Source of the DNA: Bartonella bilalgolemi | Lineage (GTDB): Bacteria > Pseudomonadota > Alphaproteobacteria > Rhizobiales > Rhizobiaceae | Assembly: GCF_023500045.1 (NCBI RefSeq) | Contig: NZ_JAMCOF010000002.1 | Span: forward strand, 62,001-126,000 | Direction: 5' to 3' | Length of the DNA stretch: 64,000 bases | Shown: piece by piece, positions 53,196-62,635 of the stretch | Layout of the letters: every line of letters begins with the position of its first letter | Numbering within the stretch: position 1 is the stretch's first letter | Translations under genes and position numbers: made by a program | The notes under the pieces: model-generated | What the model was told of the DNA's origin: nothing | The model's database searches: none | Seen by the model: the letters and a program-made list of their open reading frames with translations, nothing else

Positions 53196-54254
53196 TTATT
53201 TGAATTTAAAAGGAGAAGAAATAGCTATAGCAATGGCTTTTTTCATAACAGTAGGGAGTGCCTCTTTGGTAAGATGATGAATATCGCACCACCAACCATT
53301 TTTAAGCTTTATTCCCTGAATATTATCTGCACAGTAGACATTAAGTTTTAAAGAAAAGTGAGTAAAAATATGTGTAATTTGTCCCTTAAGTTTCCAATTA
53401 GCAGAACAGGGAGCATTTTGTAGTCCATTTTCTTCATTTATCCCAATGTTATTAGGAATTTGGGTCATGCCGTTGAGTAATTTTGTATGCTGTCGTTTTT
53501 CTAAGTAAATTTGTTTATTTTCATTGAGTATTACAAAAGCAGCGCCAGTTTTTAAAGGACGTTCTTTTTTAGGAGCTTTTACTGGAAAAGATTCTGTTGT
53601 CTGCATTTTCATTGCTGTGCACAAATTTTGAAGAGGGCAGAGTAAACAAGATGGCTTACGGGGGGTGCAAATTGTTGCACCTAAATCCATCATAGCTTGA
53701 GCAAAATCACCAGGACGTTTCACATCAGTAATTTCAAGTGTTTTTTCTTTGATCTCAGATTTTGCTTTAGGTAATGTTGAAGTAATAGCAAATAAGCGCG
53801 TTATAACACGTTCGACATTACCATCAACAACGGCTACAGGATGACCAAAGGCAATTGCAGCAATAGCTGCTGCAGTATAGTCTCCAATACCCGGTAAAGT
53901 GCGTAATATTTTTACCGATTGTGGAAATTTACCTCTATGATTTTTAACGAGTTGAATAGCACAGTTTTTAAGATTACGTGCACGTGAATAATAACCAAGG
54001 CCCGCCCATGCTTTCATGATATCATCTTGTGATGCTTGTGATAAAGAAAAAAGATCGGGCCAAAGTTTTAGAAATTTTTTAAAGTAAGGTTTAACAGTTT
54101 CAACTGTTGTTTGTTGTAGCATAACTTCGGATAACCAAATTTGATAAGGATCAGGATAAATGCCTTTTATTTGTTTTGTAGGGGGCATACGCCATGGTAA
54201 ATGGCGGTAATTTTGATCATACCAAGAAAGGAGAAGTGAAGAAATTTTATACAT
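53196..54254 (-). CDS. mutY: A/G-specific adenine glycosylase
   Basis: A 352-aa HhH-GPD enzyme that removes A opposite 8-oxoG. Catalytic Glu43 (SEVMLQQT), the HhH PGIGDYTA at 121-128, Asp144 (VVDGNVERV) and the 4Fe-4S ligands Cys196, 203, 206 and 212 are all present. The C-terminal NUDIX-like 8-oxoG recognition domain starts near 235. It is convergent with ccrM and divergent from dciA. Confidence 0.97.
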   Translation of the reverse strand: MYKISSLLLSWYDQNYRHLPWRMPPTKQIKGIYPDPYQIWLSEVMLQQTTVETVKPYFKKFLKLWPDLFSLSQASQDDIMKAWAGLGYYSRARNLKNCAIQLVKNHRGKFPQSVKILRTLPGIGDYTAAAIAAIAFGHPVAVVDGNVERVITRLFAITSTLPKAKSEIKEKTLEITDVKRPGDFAQAMMDLGATICTPRKPSCLLCPLQNLCTAMKMQTTESFPVKAPKKERPLKTGAAFVILNENKQIYLEKRQHTKLLNGMTQIPNNIGINEENGLQNAPCSANWKLKGQITHIFTHFSLKLNVYCADNIQGIKLKNGWWCDIHHLTKEALPTVMKKAIAIAISSPFKFK

Positions 54255-54454
54255 CGTTGTTTTTAATCATAAACAAGTCTAAAATACAAAAAAGCATATA
54301 TTTTGCAATTTATAGTTTGCTTTTAATAATTAATTATAAAAATTCTAGTTCAGTCAACGCAGTTTCTTAAGTTATATTTATTATTAATTTTCAAAGCAGT
54401 GGCTTTAAATATCGAAAAGAAAACAATTATGATTTAATAACAGTTTAGGATGGA

Positions 54455-54949
54455 ATGAGCAAAAAAACACAAAAATATCATTTTTATTCTATTGCTGAAA
54501 TGGTATCCGAAATGCTTGATCCGATTTTACGCAAAAGGACAGGACTTAATATAGCGCTCATAGAAAATTGGTCACAGATTGTAGGTCAGGATATTGGCGA
54601 ACGTACAATGCCGATCAAAATTATTTGGAAGGGTCGTGCAAATCAAAATGAAACATTTCATCCTGCGACACTCGTGGTAGCATGTGAAGGCTTCACTACG
54701 TTAAAGTTAATACATGAAACAGGTGAATTGATTCAAAGAATTAATAGTTTTTTTGGGTATATCGCTATTGACCGAATCAAAGTTGAACAAAAGCAGGTAT
54801 CAGTTTTCACGGATCGTTCGGAAGTAGAATTATTCCCAGATGAAAAAAATAAACAACGCTTAAAAAAAATGCTTGAAGAGATTGAAGATAAAAGTTTACA
54901 CCACTCACTTTATAAACTTGGATATTGCATTTTTGTGGAAAAAAAATAA
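54455..54949 (+). CDS. dciA: DciA/DUF721 family protein
   Basis: A 164-aa protein with the DUF721 core IALIENWSQIVGQDIGERTMPIKI and later LVVACEGFTTLKLIHETGELIQRIN. DciA loads the replicative helicase DnaB in bacteria without DnaC, which fits this lineage. AGGA lies just upstream of ATG 54455. It is followed by the DsbA-like gene in the same direction. Confidence 0.88.
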   Translation: MSKKTQKYHFYSIAEMVSEMLDPILRKRTGLNIALIENWSQIVGQDIGERTMPIKIIWKGRANQNETFHPATLVVACEGFTTLKLIHETGELIQRINSFFGYIAIDRIKVEQKQVSVFTDRSEVELFPDEKNKQRLKKMLEEIEDKSLHHSLYKLGYCIFVEKK

Positions 54950-55038
54950 TAAAGAAGGAAAACTATTTTATATTTCTTTCTCTTAATGAAGAGGTATTAG
55001 ATTTTTATTTGTTTAAGTCGAACAGAAAAGTGTTATTT

Positions 55039-55689
55039 ATGATTAATTATCGTTTCATTGTATCTTTCGTAGTAATTTTTATTTGGGGTGTAACTGCACA
55101 GGTTCATGCAACTACAACTTTAGTAAGTAAAACTGAGCCAGTAGCAACCATTGATATGGCTGAACTCCTTAAATCAGGTAAAGTTAAGGATAAATTTGAG
55201 GGTGAAGACAATGCTCCTGTGATTATTATTGAATATGCTTCACTTTCATGTGCTTTTTGTGCTGATTTTTACAATGTAATACTTCCTCAACTTCGTAAAA
55301 AGTACATCAAAACAGGTAAAGTGAAACTTATTTTTCGGGATTTTGCTTATGATCCTCGGGCAACAGCGGGTTTTATGTTGGCTAGGTGTGCTCCAGAAGA
55401 TCGTTATTTTCCTTTGATAGAAGTTTTGTTTCAAAAACAAAATGAGTGGGCTATGGTACCAGATGCTTTGGAGCCATTGAAAAAAATTGCCTTTATGGCT
55501 GGTTTTACTGATGAAAGTTTTAATGCGTGCCTAAAAAATCAATCTATTTTGAACGAAGTGAACGCATCTTTTGAACGTGGAAAAAAGCTCGGTGTTACAG
55601 CAACACCAACCTTCTTTATTAACGGTAAAAAGTATGAAGGTGCTATGTCAATGGAAAATTTCTTTTCAGTAATTGATAGTTTTCTTTAA
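55039..55689 (+). CDS. DsbA-family periplasmic thiol-disulfide oxidoreductase
   Basis: Taken from ATG 55039 (216 aa) because a clean signal peptide (FIVSFVVIFIWGVTAQVHA) starts there. The frame runs back to 54925 but that part is unlike a protein start. The thioredoxin fold has active site CAFC (71-74) and cis-Pro segment GVTATPTFF. It resembles DsbA/ScoC-type proteins used in envelope protein folding. It follows dciA by 89 nt. Confidence 0.92.
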   Translation: MINYRFIVSFVVIFIWGVTAQVHATTTLVSKTEPVATIDMAELLKSGKVKDKFEGEDNAPVIIIEYASLSCAFCADFYNVILPQLRKKYIKTGKVKLIFRDFAYDPRATAGFMLARCAPEDRYFPLIEVLFQKQNEWAMVPDALEPLKKIAFMAGFTDESFNACLKNQSILNEVNASFERGKKLGVTATPTFFINGKKYEGAMSMENFFSVIDSFL

Positions 55690-55885
55690 CAATATACATT
55701 GTTTCCAAAAATGAAGATTGGTAATTATGATTGTTGGTCTTCTTATTGGAGGGGAGTACTTTTCATACCTTACTATAAGGCAGTATTTTATTTGGCTTCA
55801 TTAATTTTATAATCGAAAGACTATTTTTAATGATTAGCTTGAGTCAAGTAATATTGTGATACTGATAATTGAGCGGATTTATACG

Positions 55886-58558
55886 ATGGCAAAATGGGTT
55901 TATAGTTTTGGTAATGGTCAAGCAGAAGGAAGTGCGAGTGAGTGTAATCTTCTTGGTGGTAAGGGAGCTAATTTAGCAGAAATGAGTAATCTTGGTTTAC
56001 CTGTTCCTCCTGGATTTACTCTTACAACAGAAGTTTGCAACTTTTATTATACTCATGATGGTACATATCCAGAAGAATTGCAGGAGGATGTTAGAAAAGC
56101 ACTCCAACGTATTGGAGAACAGACAGGACGGGAATTTGCTCATAAACAAATGCCGCTTTTGCTTTCTGTTCGTTCAGGAGCTCGGAATTCTATGCCAGGC
56201 ATGATGGATACAGTCCTTAACCTTGGTATGAATGACGATACTGTAAAAGCAATTGCTATACAAGCCGATAATGAGTGCTTTGCTTATGATAGTTATCGTC
56301 GTTTTATTCAAATGTATTCCAGTGTTGTTTTGGGGGTAGATCATTCGCATTTTGAGGAGATTCTTGATGAAGTAAAAGCACGTAATGGTTACGGTGTTGA
56401 TACAGAAATGACAGCAACTGATTGGAAAAACATTATTATTCTTTACAAAGCATGTATTGAAGAAAAGTTAGGAGAACCTTTTCCACAAGATCCTGAAAAA
56501 CAATTATGGGGTGCAATTGGAGCAGTTTTTTCAAGTTGGATGACAGCGCGTGCAATTACTTATCGTCGTTTACATAATATTCCTGAAAGTTGGGGAACAG
56601 CAGTTAATGTGCAAGCTATGGTGTTTGGCAATATGGGTGAAGATTCAGCAACAGGTGTTGCTTTTACACGTAATCCATCAACAGGGAAAAAAGAACTCTA
56701 TGGTGAATTTTTAGTTAATGCACAGGGTGAAGATGTTGTAGCAGGTATTCGTACACCTCAGAATATTACCGAAGTTGCTCGTGTTGCTGCTGGTTCAAAT
56801 AAGCCATCATTAGAAAAAATTATGCCAGAAGCTTTTTCACAATTATGCCAGATTGCGCATAAGCTTGAACAGCATTATCGAGATATACAAGATTTAGAGT
56901 TTACAATTGAAAAGGGTAAATTGTGGATGTTGCAGACTCGTTCAGGAAAGCGAACAGCACGTGCAGCTTTAAAGATAGCGGTTGAGATGGTTGCGGAGGG
57001 GTTGATAAGTTGTGAAGAAGCAGTGATGCGGATTGAACCAAAATCACTTGATCAACTTTTACATCCCATGCTTGATCCTAAAGCAAAGCGATGTGTTATA
57101 GCGCGTGGTCTCCCTGCTTCCCCAGGAGCTGCAACTGGTGAAATTGTTTTTACATCTGAAGAAGCAGAAAGAGCATCAATAGAAGGACGGAAAGTTATTT
57201 TAGTACGTGTAGAGACAAGTCCAGAAGATCTTCATGGTATGCACGCTGCAGAAGGAATTTTAACGACACGTGGTGGGATGACGAGTCATGCTGCTGTTGT
57301 CGCTCGCGGTATGGGAAAACCCTGTGTTTCTGGTGCTAGCAGTGTGCGGATTGATTATAAGACAAATACAATGATTGCTTCAGGTAAGAGCTTTCAAAAA
57401 GGCGATATTATTACAATAGATGGTGGAGTGGGGGAAGTTTTAGAAGGAAAGGTTGCAATGCTGCAGCCCGAACTTTGTGGGGATTTTGTTCAATTAATGG
57501 AATGGGCTGATGGAATGCGCCGAATGAAAGTTCGCGCTAATGCTGAAACGGTGACTGATGCACATATGGGGCGTTCTTTTGGAGCTGAAGGTATTGGTCT
57601 TTGTCGTACTGAGCATATGTTCTTTACTGGTGAGCGTATCGTTGCTATGCGTGAAATGATTTTAAGTAATGATGAAGATGGACGTCGCAAAGCGTTGGAT
57701 AAGCTTTTGCCAATGCAACGATCAGATTTCATTGAATTGTTTGAAATTATGTCTGGTTTACCTGTGACTATCCGTTTTTTAGATCCGCCTTTACATGAGT
57801 TTTTGCCAAAAACAGAAAAAGAAATTCTTAGTGTTGCAATGGCAATGGGAATTCCTTCTGAACTACTTGTAGAACGTGTGCACCAATTGCATGAATTTAA
57901 TCCCATGCTTGGATTACGGGGATGCCGTTTAATCATTACTTATCCTGAAATTGCTGAAATGCAAGCGCGAGCAGTTTTTGAAGCGGTAGTAGAATCAGCT
58001 AAGAAAACAGGATCTCCTGTCATTCCAGAAATTATGGTACCACTCGTGGCTCTTAAGTCTGAATTGGATTTTGTTAAAGCGCGTATTGATTATGTTGCTG
58101 GTGAAGTGATGAAGGAAAAGAATGTTAATATTCAATATATAGTTGGGACAATGATTGAATTGCCAAGAGCTGCTCTTCGAGCGGGTGAAATTGCAGAAAC
58201 TGCAGAATTTTTTTCATTTGGAACAAATGACTTGACACAAACTACTTTTGGTATTTCGCGTGATGATGCAGCACCGTTTTTGACAACTTATTTGCAAAAA
58301 GGACTTTTGGAAAAAGATCCTTTTGTATCGATTGATCAAGATGGAGTAGGAGAACTTATCGCTATTGCTTCAGAACGTGGGCGTTCTCAACGTGCGAAAA
58401 TTAAACTGGGTATTTGTGGTGAACATGGAGGCGATCCTCATTCTATCGCTTTTTATGAAGAAAATGGTCTAGATTATATTTCATGCTCGCCTTTTCGGGT
58501 ACCGGTTGCACGTTTAGCAGCAGCACAGTCAGCAATTGCCAAAAAAACTTTTTATTGA
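55886..58558 (+). CDS. ppdK: Pyruvate, phosphate dikinase
   Basis: An 890-aa protein from ATG 55886, with conserved start KWVYSFGNG and GAGCGG upstream. A GTG at 55856 is possible but adds non-conserved residues. It has an N-terminal ATP-grasp domain (LLGGKGANLAEMS), a central phosphohistidine domain with GGMTSHAAVVARGMGKP and a C-terminal PEP/pyruvate barrel ending in GICGEHGGDP. It interconverts pyruvate and PEP with ATP and phosphate. PPDK is widespread in Rhizobiales. Confidence 0.97.
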   Translation: MAKWVYSFGNGQAEGSASECNLLGGKGANLAEMSNLGLPVPPGFTLTTEVCNFYYTHDGTYPEELQEDVRKALQRIGEQTGREFAHKQMPLLLSVRSGARNSMPGMMDTVLNLGMNDDTVKAIAIQADNECFAYDSYRRFIQMYSSVVLGVDHSHFEEILDEVKARNGYGVDTEMTATDWKNIIILYKACIEEKLGEPFPQDPEKQLWGAIGAVFSSWMTARAITYRRLHNIPESWGTAVNVQAMVFGNMGEDSATGVAFTRNPSTGKKELYGEFLVNAQGEDVVAGIRTPQNITEVARVAAGSNKPSLEKIMPEAFSQLCQIAHKLEQHYRDIQDLEFTIEKGKLWMLQTRSGKRTARAALKIAVEMVAEGLISCEEAVMRIEPKSLDQLLHPMLDPKAKRCVIARGLPASPGAATGEIVFTSEEAERASIEGRKVILVRVETSPEDLHGMHAAEGILTTRGGMTSHAAVVARGMGKPCVSGASSVRIDYKTNTMIASGKSFQKGDIITIDGGVGEVLEGKVAMLQPELCGDFVQLMEWADGMRRMKVRANAETVTDAHMGRSFGAEGIGLCRTEHMFFTGERIVAMREMILSNDEDGRRKALDKLLPMQRSDFIELFEIMSGLPVTIRFLDPPLHEFLPKTEKEILSVAMAMGIPSELLVERVHQLHEFNPMLGLRGCRLIITYPEIAEMQARAVFEAVVESAKKTGSPVIPEIMVPLVALKSELDFVKARIDYVAGEVMKEKNVNIQYIVGTMIELPRAALRAGEIAETAEFFSFGTNDLTQTTFGISRDDAAPFLTTYLQKGLLEKDPFVSIDQDGVGELIAIASERGRSQRAKIKLGICGEHGGDPHSIAFYEENGLDYISCSPFRVPVARLAAAQSAIAKKTFY

Positions 58559-59170
58559 AGTGATACAATCAATCATCGAGTAAAGTTGATGTTTCCATTG
58601 TATAAAATTGCTTTTATTACAATTTTTGATATTCATTTTTTATTTTGTATGTTTTATCGATATTTTCGATAGTATCTTTATAGATTAAAAAACTGCTTTA
58701 ATTCTAAAAGCTAGCAGATTTTTTTATAAACGGTTAATAAGGGAATATAAATTTATACTATTAAAAATTTGTTCAAATTAATTATTTACATAAATAAGTT
58801 CTACTCTTTTCGATCTTGCCCTTTAGTAATAGAGCTACTACCTTCAATAATTTAATCTAGAATAGATATGAGTTTTATAAATTAACCGGAACAAATTTTA
58901 CTCTAAATTATTGATTAAATATCATAAACTTTCTTTTAATATAAAGATATAACTATAAAATATTAGAATATTAGCTTTGTTATTAGCAAGCACATATTCT
59001 TTAAAATAAAGCACACTAGGCTTATTAAAGAATCTTATTGATTAGTTGTTATAATCATATTTATATAGTATGCGATGATGCAATCAACTACAGATTGTAA
59101 AAACAATTCAGCAGAACCTCATGGTAGAATTATAAAGAATCAACACCTAAACTTGTGATTTAGGAAAAAC
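58559..59170. other. Non-coding gap of about 610 bp
   Basis: Separates ppdK from convergent tRNA-Gln. It is extremely AT-rich, with no gene and no clear terminator. Confidence 0.5.
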
Positions 59171-59245
59171 TGGCTGGGGTACCTGGATTCGAACCAGGGA
59201 ATGCCGGTACCAAAAACCGGTGCCTTACCGCTTGGCTATACCCCA
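59171..59245 (-). tRNA. tRNA-Gln (TTG anticodon)
   Basis: On the minus strand the acceptor TGGGGTA pairs with TACCCCA. The discriminator is G and CCA is encoded at 59173-59171. The anticodon stem CCGGT/ACCGG carries loop TTTTGGT, giving TTG, for Gln. The T arm CCTGG/CCAGG with TTCGAAT is canonical. The 75-nt length includes CCA, unlike the CAT tRNA at 41597. Confidence 0.96.
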
Positions 59246-59753
59246 AAGACAACATAATCACGCTAGTGATCGCGCCTTATAACGATTTTTACAACTGTAC
59301 GCAATATGTGAAAGCAGAAGTGCTCATTTTTTCTTCTTATAAAAGCTTATTTCTATCATGATATCATAAAAATACATTACTAGCTTCTAAGAAAATTACA
59401 CTAAAAAATTAATTTGATGTATATCAATCAAATATCACATTTTCCTTACAGTAATTATTCTAACATTCAATATCTATTATTTATAATATAAAATTCATAA
59501 ATATCTACGTTTATGAGCGTATACAAATCAAAAAAAAATATTGTATTTTTTCAAAAATTGAAGCATCATAATAATCTATAAAAATACCGTTTTGGCAAAT
59601 GTAATTACAGAAATTATTCAATTACAAAGCTTATAAAATAATTTATTGGGGCATTAATTTAAAATTGTAGAAAATATTTTAATTATCTATCTTTTTCTTA
59701 TATCAAAATAAAATAATTATTTACTTTGAAAATGTAATCATATTTTATAATTT
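59246..59753. other. Gap of about 510 bp upstream of tRNA-Gln
   Basis: Should hold the tRNA promoter. It contains one perfect FNR/FixK-like dyad TTGAT-N4-ATCAA at 59414-59427, which may be chance. No gene. Confidence 0.45.
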
Positions 59754-60539
59754 TTATTCATTGCTTGAAGAAAAAGGAATAGAAGCTATTTCGGTATCAA
59801 GTGCATCCATAAAAGCAATGATGAAAGCAGCATTTGTACCAAAATCTCTTGGCAAATGACGCGAAGTAGCACGCATATCAACAAAAGTTGTATTTCCTTC
59901 ATCTGTTAAGCGAATTACAATATCGGAAATAAAACCTAGGCAAATAGTTTTTGCTATTGTTGCAATATAAAATTCATTATCTTCGCTTTTGATACTTTGT
60001 TGAGCTAGCACAGGCCAGCCGCGGGCTGCTAAGACATTAAAAACTGATTTACGAATATAATCAGGTGAGCCGTCATAACGACGTCCTGACATTTCTGGCC
60101 ATTGTGACATTTGTACTGTCGCTTGTTTAATTAAATCATTTTTGAAAGGTAAAGAATCATTAGGACGCAGAGTACGGAAAAAAACTGGTGGTTTCTGTGT
60201 ATCAGTAGAAACATCATAAATAGCTGGTAAGGCAAACCACCATCCAGTAGATAGTACCAGTGGTGTGGCAGTGATTAACGAAAAAATGATACCTTTCAGT
60301 GCTTTCATTCCACCTCTAGTACCGTATGTCCATAAACTATAGAGTGCTTTGATAGCAAGAAAAAGAGAGAGAAAAATACAGCAGGCAGAAAGGATTACTA
60401 AAACGATAAAATCACTGATACGAAGCATAGAATAGCGTTGTAAAAGTGTTGATAATAATAAAATCAGAAATGCCAATCCACTAAAACGAGGAGACCATAC
60501 TGCTGCTCTTGAGGTAAACAAAACATATTCCTTTTTCAT
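59754..60539 (-). CDS. DUF1499 membrane protein
   Basis: Taken from ATG 60539 (261 aa). A TTG at 60557 is in frame. Three or four N-terminal hydrophobic segments precede a soluble DUF1499 domain (PPVFFRTLRPNDSLPF, YIRKSVFNVLAARGWPV, VDMRATSRHLPRDFGTNA). Function is unknown. It is a common single-copy gene in Rhizobiales. It is divergent from the Hbp-like porin, with 290 bp between them. Confidence 0.87.
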   Translation of the reverse strand: MKKEYVLFTSRAAVWSPRFSGLAFLILLLSTLLQRYSMLRISDFIVLVILSACCIFLSLFLAIKALYSLWTYGTRGGMKALKGIIFSLITATPLVLSTGWWFALPAIYDVSTDTQKPPVFFRTLRPNDSLPFKNDLIKQATVQMSQWPEMSGRRYDGSPDYIRKSVFNVLAARGWPVLAQQSIKSEDNEFYIATIAKTICLGFISDIVIRLTDEGNTTFVDMRATSRHLPRDFGTNAAFIIAFMDALDTEIASIPFSSSNE

Positions 60540-60829
60540 GAAACGTTTTTTCCCCAATAAAGTACTCTAAACAAAATCTTCTTTAGATTTTATGTTTAAT
60601 GATATAAGTAAATAGAGCGCTTACTTTTGAAATCAAGAGCACTTTAAGCAATATACATTATCAGTAATTAAAATTAATTTATTCATATGAATAATTATCA
60701 ATTTGTTTTTTATAGAATTTATGTTAGATAAGAGAGTCTTTGGAAAAAAGAGGACATTTTGTCGTAATATTATTTTGTTTATGTTTTTTTTTAACGAAAT
60801 GTTTTGTATTTAATTTAGGTTTTTAAAAG

Positions 60830-62023
60830 ATGAATATTAAAGTATTTATGATGGTATCCATTTTAGTTATTAGTTTAACTTCTAAAATACAGGCGGCTGA
60901 TATCGTAGTTCCTTCAAATTTAAAATCAATTTCTGCTCCTGTTTATTCTTGGGAAGGTTTTTATCTTGGGGGACAGATGGGCAGCTTTTCTAGTTCTGCT
61001 ATTTTACAATATAATGATATAGATAAAACTAAAAAATGGAATTCGATTGATGAAGATTTTTCATCTGAGTTTTCTGGTATTACGGGCGGTTTCTACGCTG
61101 GTTTTAACTTTGATTTGGGTAATCGTGTTGTTCTAGGTGTTGATACAGATATCGTTTTCTCTAATAAAAAGGATACAAAAGTTTTTGTTAAAAACAAATT
61201 TGAAAATTTTGTTCCGCCACAAAAACCAGCAGAGCGCGGAGCGCCGTCAAGAGCGCCTGCACGTTCAATGTCGATTTTGACACCATCGGGTGAGGAGCGC
61301 GTAAGTACTTCTTCGGGAAAGGAAATGGTAATTGCCTATCCACCTTCTCCTTCAACTTCAAGTTATCCTCAAGTCATTACTTATACAATAACAAATCCTA
61401 ATAACAGCGTTATTCAGGCACGCGATGTGCAAACATATGTTGCTAGCGATACAAGAAAATTGAGATCTTCAGCTGCCAGAGGAGATGTTGATACCTCATT
61501 TTCTGTAAGAAAGAAACGATCAACAGGAGGTGTTGATTCATCTAGTATTCAATCCAAGCCTGTCGTGGTAAAAGGTGTTTCTCCTGAGGGTATATCACCG
61601 CTTCCTGCTTCGGGAAGTGTAAGTTCACCGAACCCAATGTTAAGACAGCCTAATCTTGTTGAAAGATATACTCATACTTTAAAACAGGAATGGATCGGTA
61701 CTACGCGGATACGTTTAGGTTTGTCTAATGGTCGTGTTATGCCTTATATTGCTGGTGGTATTGCTTATACAAAGATTCAAGGTACTTTTTCGAAGTCAAT
61801 TAAGGGAATAGACGAGGAAAATACTTCTTCGAGTTTGTTCGATAGTGCAGAAACAATGATTGGTTATACTCTTGGGGGTGGTTTTGATTTTGCGGTGACT
61901 GATCATATTTTGCTACGCTCAGAGTATCGTTACTCCGATTTTGGTGAAAAGAAATTCAACAAAATAAACCTAAAATACTATAAAACTAATGATTTTCGTG
62001 TTGGTTTAGCTTATAAATTTTAA
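60830..62023 (+). CDS. Hbp/Omp25-type outer-membrane beta-barrel with large insertion
   Basis: A 397-aa protein with a signal peptide (to about residue 22). WEGFYLGGQMG opens the first strand, and GGFYAGFNFDLGNRVVLGVDTDI and the C-terminal pair LRSEYRYSDFG / DFRVGLAYKF (terminal Phe) are classic for the Omp25/Omp31 and Bartonella haemin-binding (Hbp) family. About 160 residues (roughly 122-280) rich in Pro, Ser and Arg are inserted between barrel strands and should be surface-exposed, as in the long Hbp paralogues. Haem binding is inferred from family. No clear ribosome site. Confidence 0.88.
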   Translation: MNIKVFMMVSILVISLTSKIQAADIVVPSNLKSISAPVYSWEGFYLGGQMGSFSSSAILQYNDIDKTKKWNSIDEDFSSEFSGITGGFYAGFNFDLGNRVVLGVDTDIVFSNKKDTKVFVKNKFENFVPPQKPAERGAPSRAPARSMSILTPSGEERVSTSSGKEMVIAYPPSPSTSSYPQVITYTITNPNNSVIQARDVQTYVASDTRKLRSSAARGDVDTSFSVRKKRSTGGVDSSSIQSKPVVVKGVSPEGISPLPASGSVSSPNPMLRQPNLVERYTHTLKQEWIGTTRIRLGLSNGRVMPYIAGGIAYTKIQGTFSKSIKGIDEENTSSSLFDSAETMIGYTLGGGFDFAVTDHILLRSEYRYSDFGEKKFNKINLKYYKTNDFRVGLAYKF

Positions 62024-62399
62024 TTTGTTAAAGTATAAAATTACTTAAAAGTTATATTTTTCTGAATGAAAACCTGCTTTAAGGTAGTTGGGAAGGGGTT
62101 TGAGGATAGCTATAGAGGTAAGTTTTGCAGAGTGACAATTAGAAAATCCTATTTAAAATTTCATTATAAGGTTTCTAGTAATTAAAAGATGTAATGCAGT
62201 AAAAATATTATAATGTGTAGATTTGCTGTTGGAATATAGACTTTTCAGATGAACTGTAGGAAGAGTTTAGTGTAAGGTGATTGATTAGGCTAGCAATAAA
62301 TTTATAAATAAGAAAGATACAAGGGTGATTTAAAAAATATAAGTTTTTATTAAACTCCATCTAGTTTATGAAAAGTATATCTATATTTTTATGGGTAGA

Positions 62400-62635
62400 G
62401 CTGTAAATTTCTTGAATAAGGAAAGAAGATAAAGAGTTTGGAAGTTTTGATTTATTGTGAGAACAATAACATTCAATTTGTACAACAATAGCAGATATGA
62501 AATTGCTGGTTTTTTGTAACGCTAGTACAGAAAGGTATACTGAATGGTGTCTTTCGTATTGCTATTGATGAAGTCTTTTCTTATTGGCTTGAAAGATCTG
62601 CAAGCACTATTTGTTTATAGTGCAGATCTTTTTTT
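62400..62635 (+). ncRNA. Candidate small RNA ending at an orphan terminator
   Basis: The 3' end is inferred from the terminator at 62592-62635. The 5' end is not known and 62400 is only a bound. No open frame with a ribosome site precedes the terminator, and the nearest gene (the porin) ends about 570 nt upstream. A long porin 3' UTR is the main alternative. Confidence 0.4.
62592..62635 (+). terminator. Strong orphan intrinsic terminator
   Basis: AGATCTGC (62594-62601) pairs with GCAGATCT (62622-62629). ACTAT (62606-62610) pairs with ATAGT (62617-62621), with a 4-nt bulge and a 6-nt loop. A run of seven T follows at 62629-62635. The form is textbook. Confidence 0.88.
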
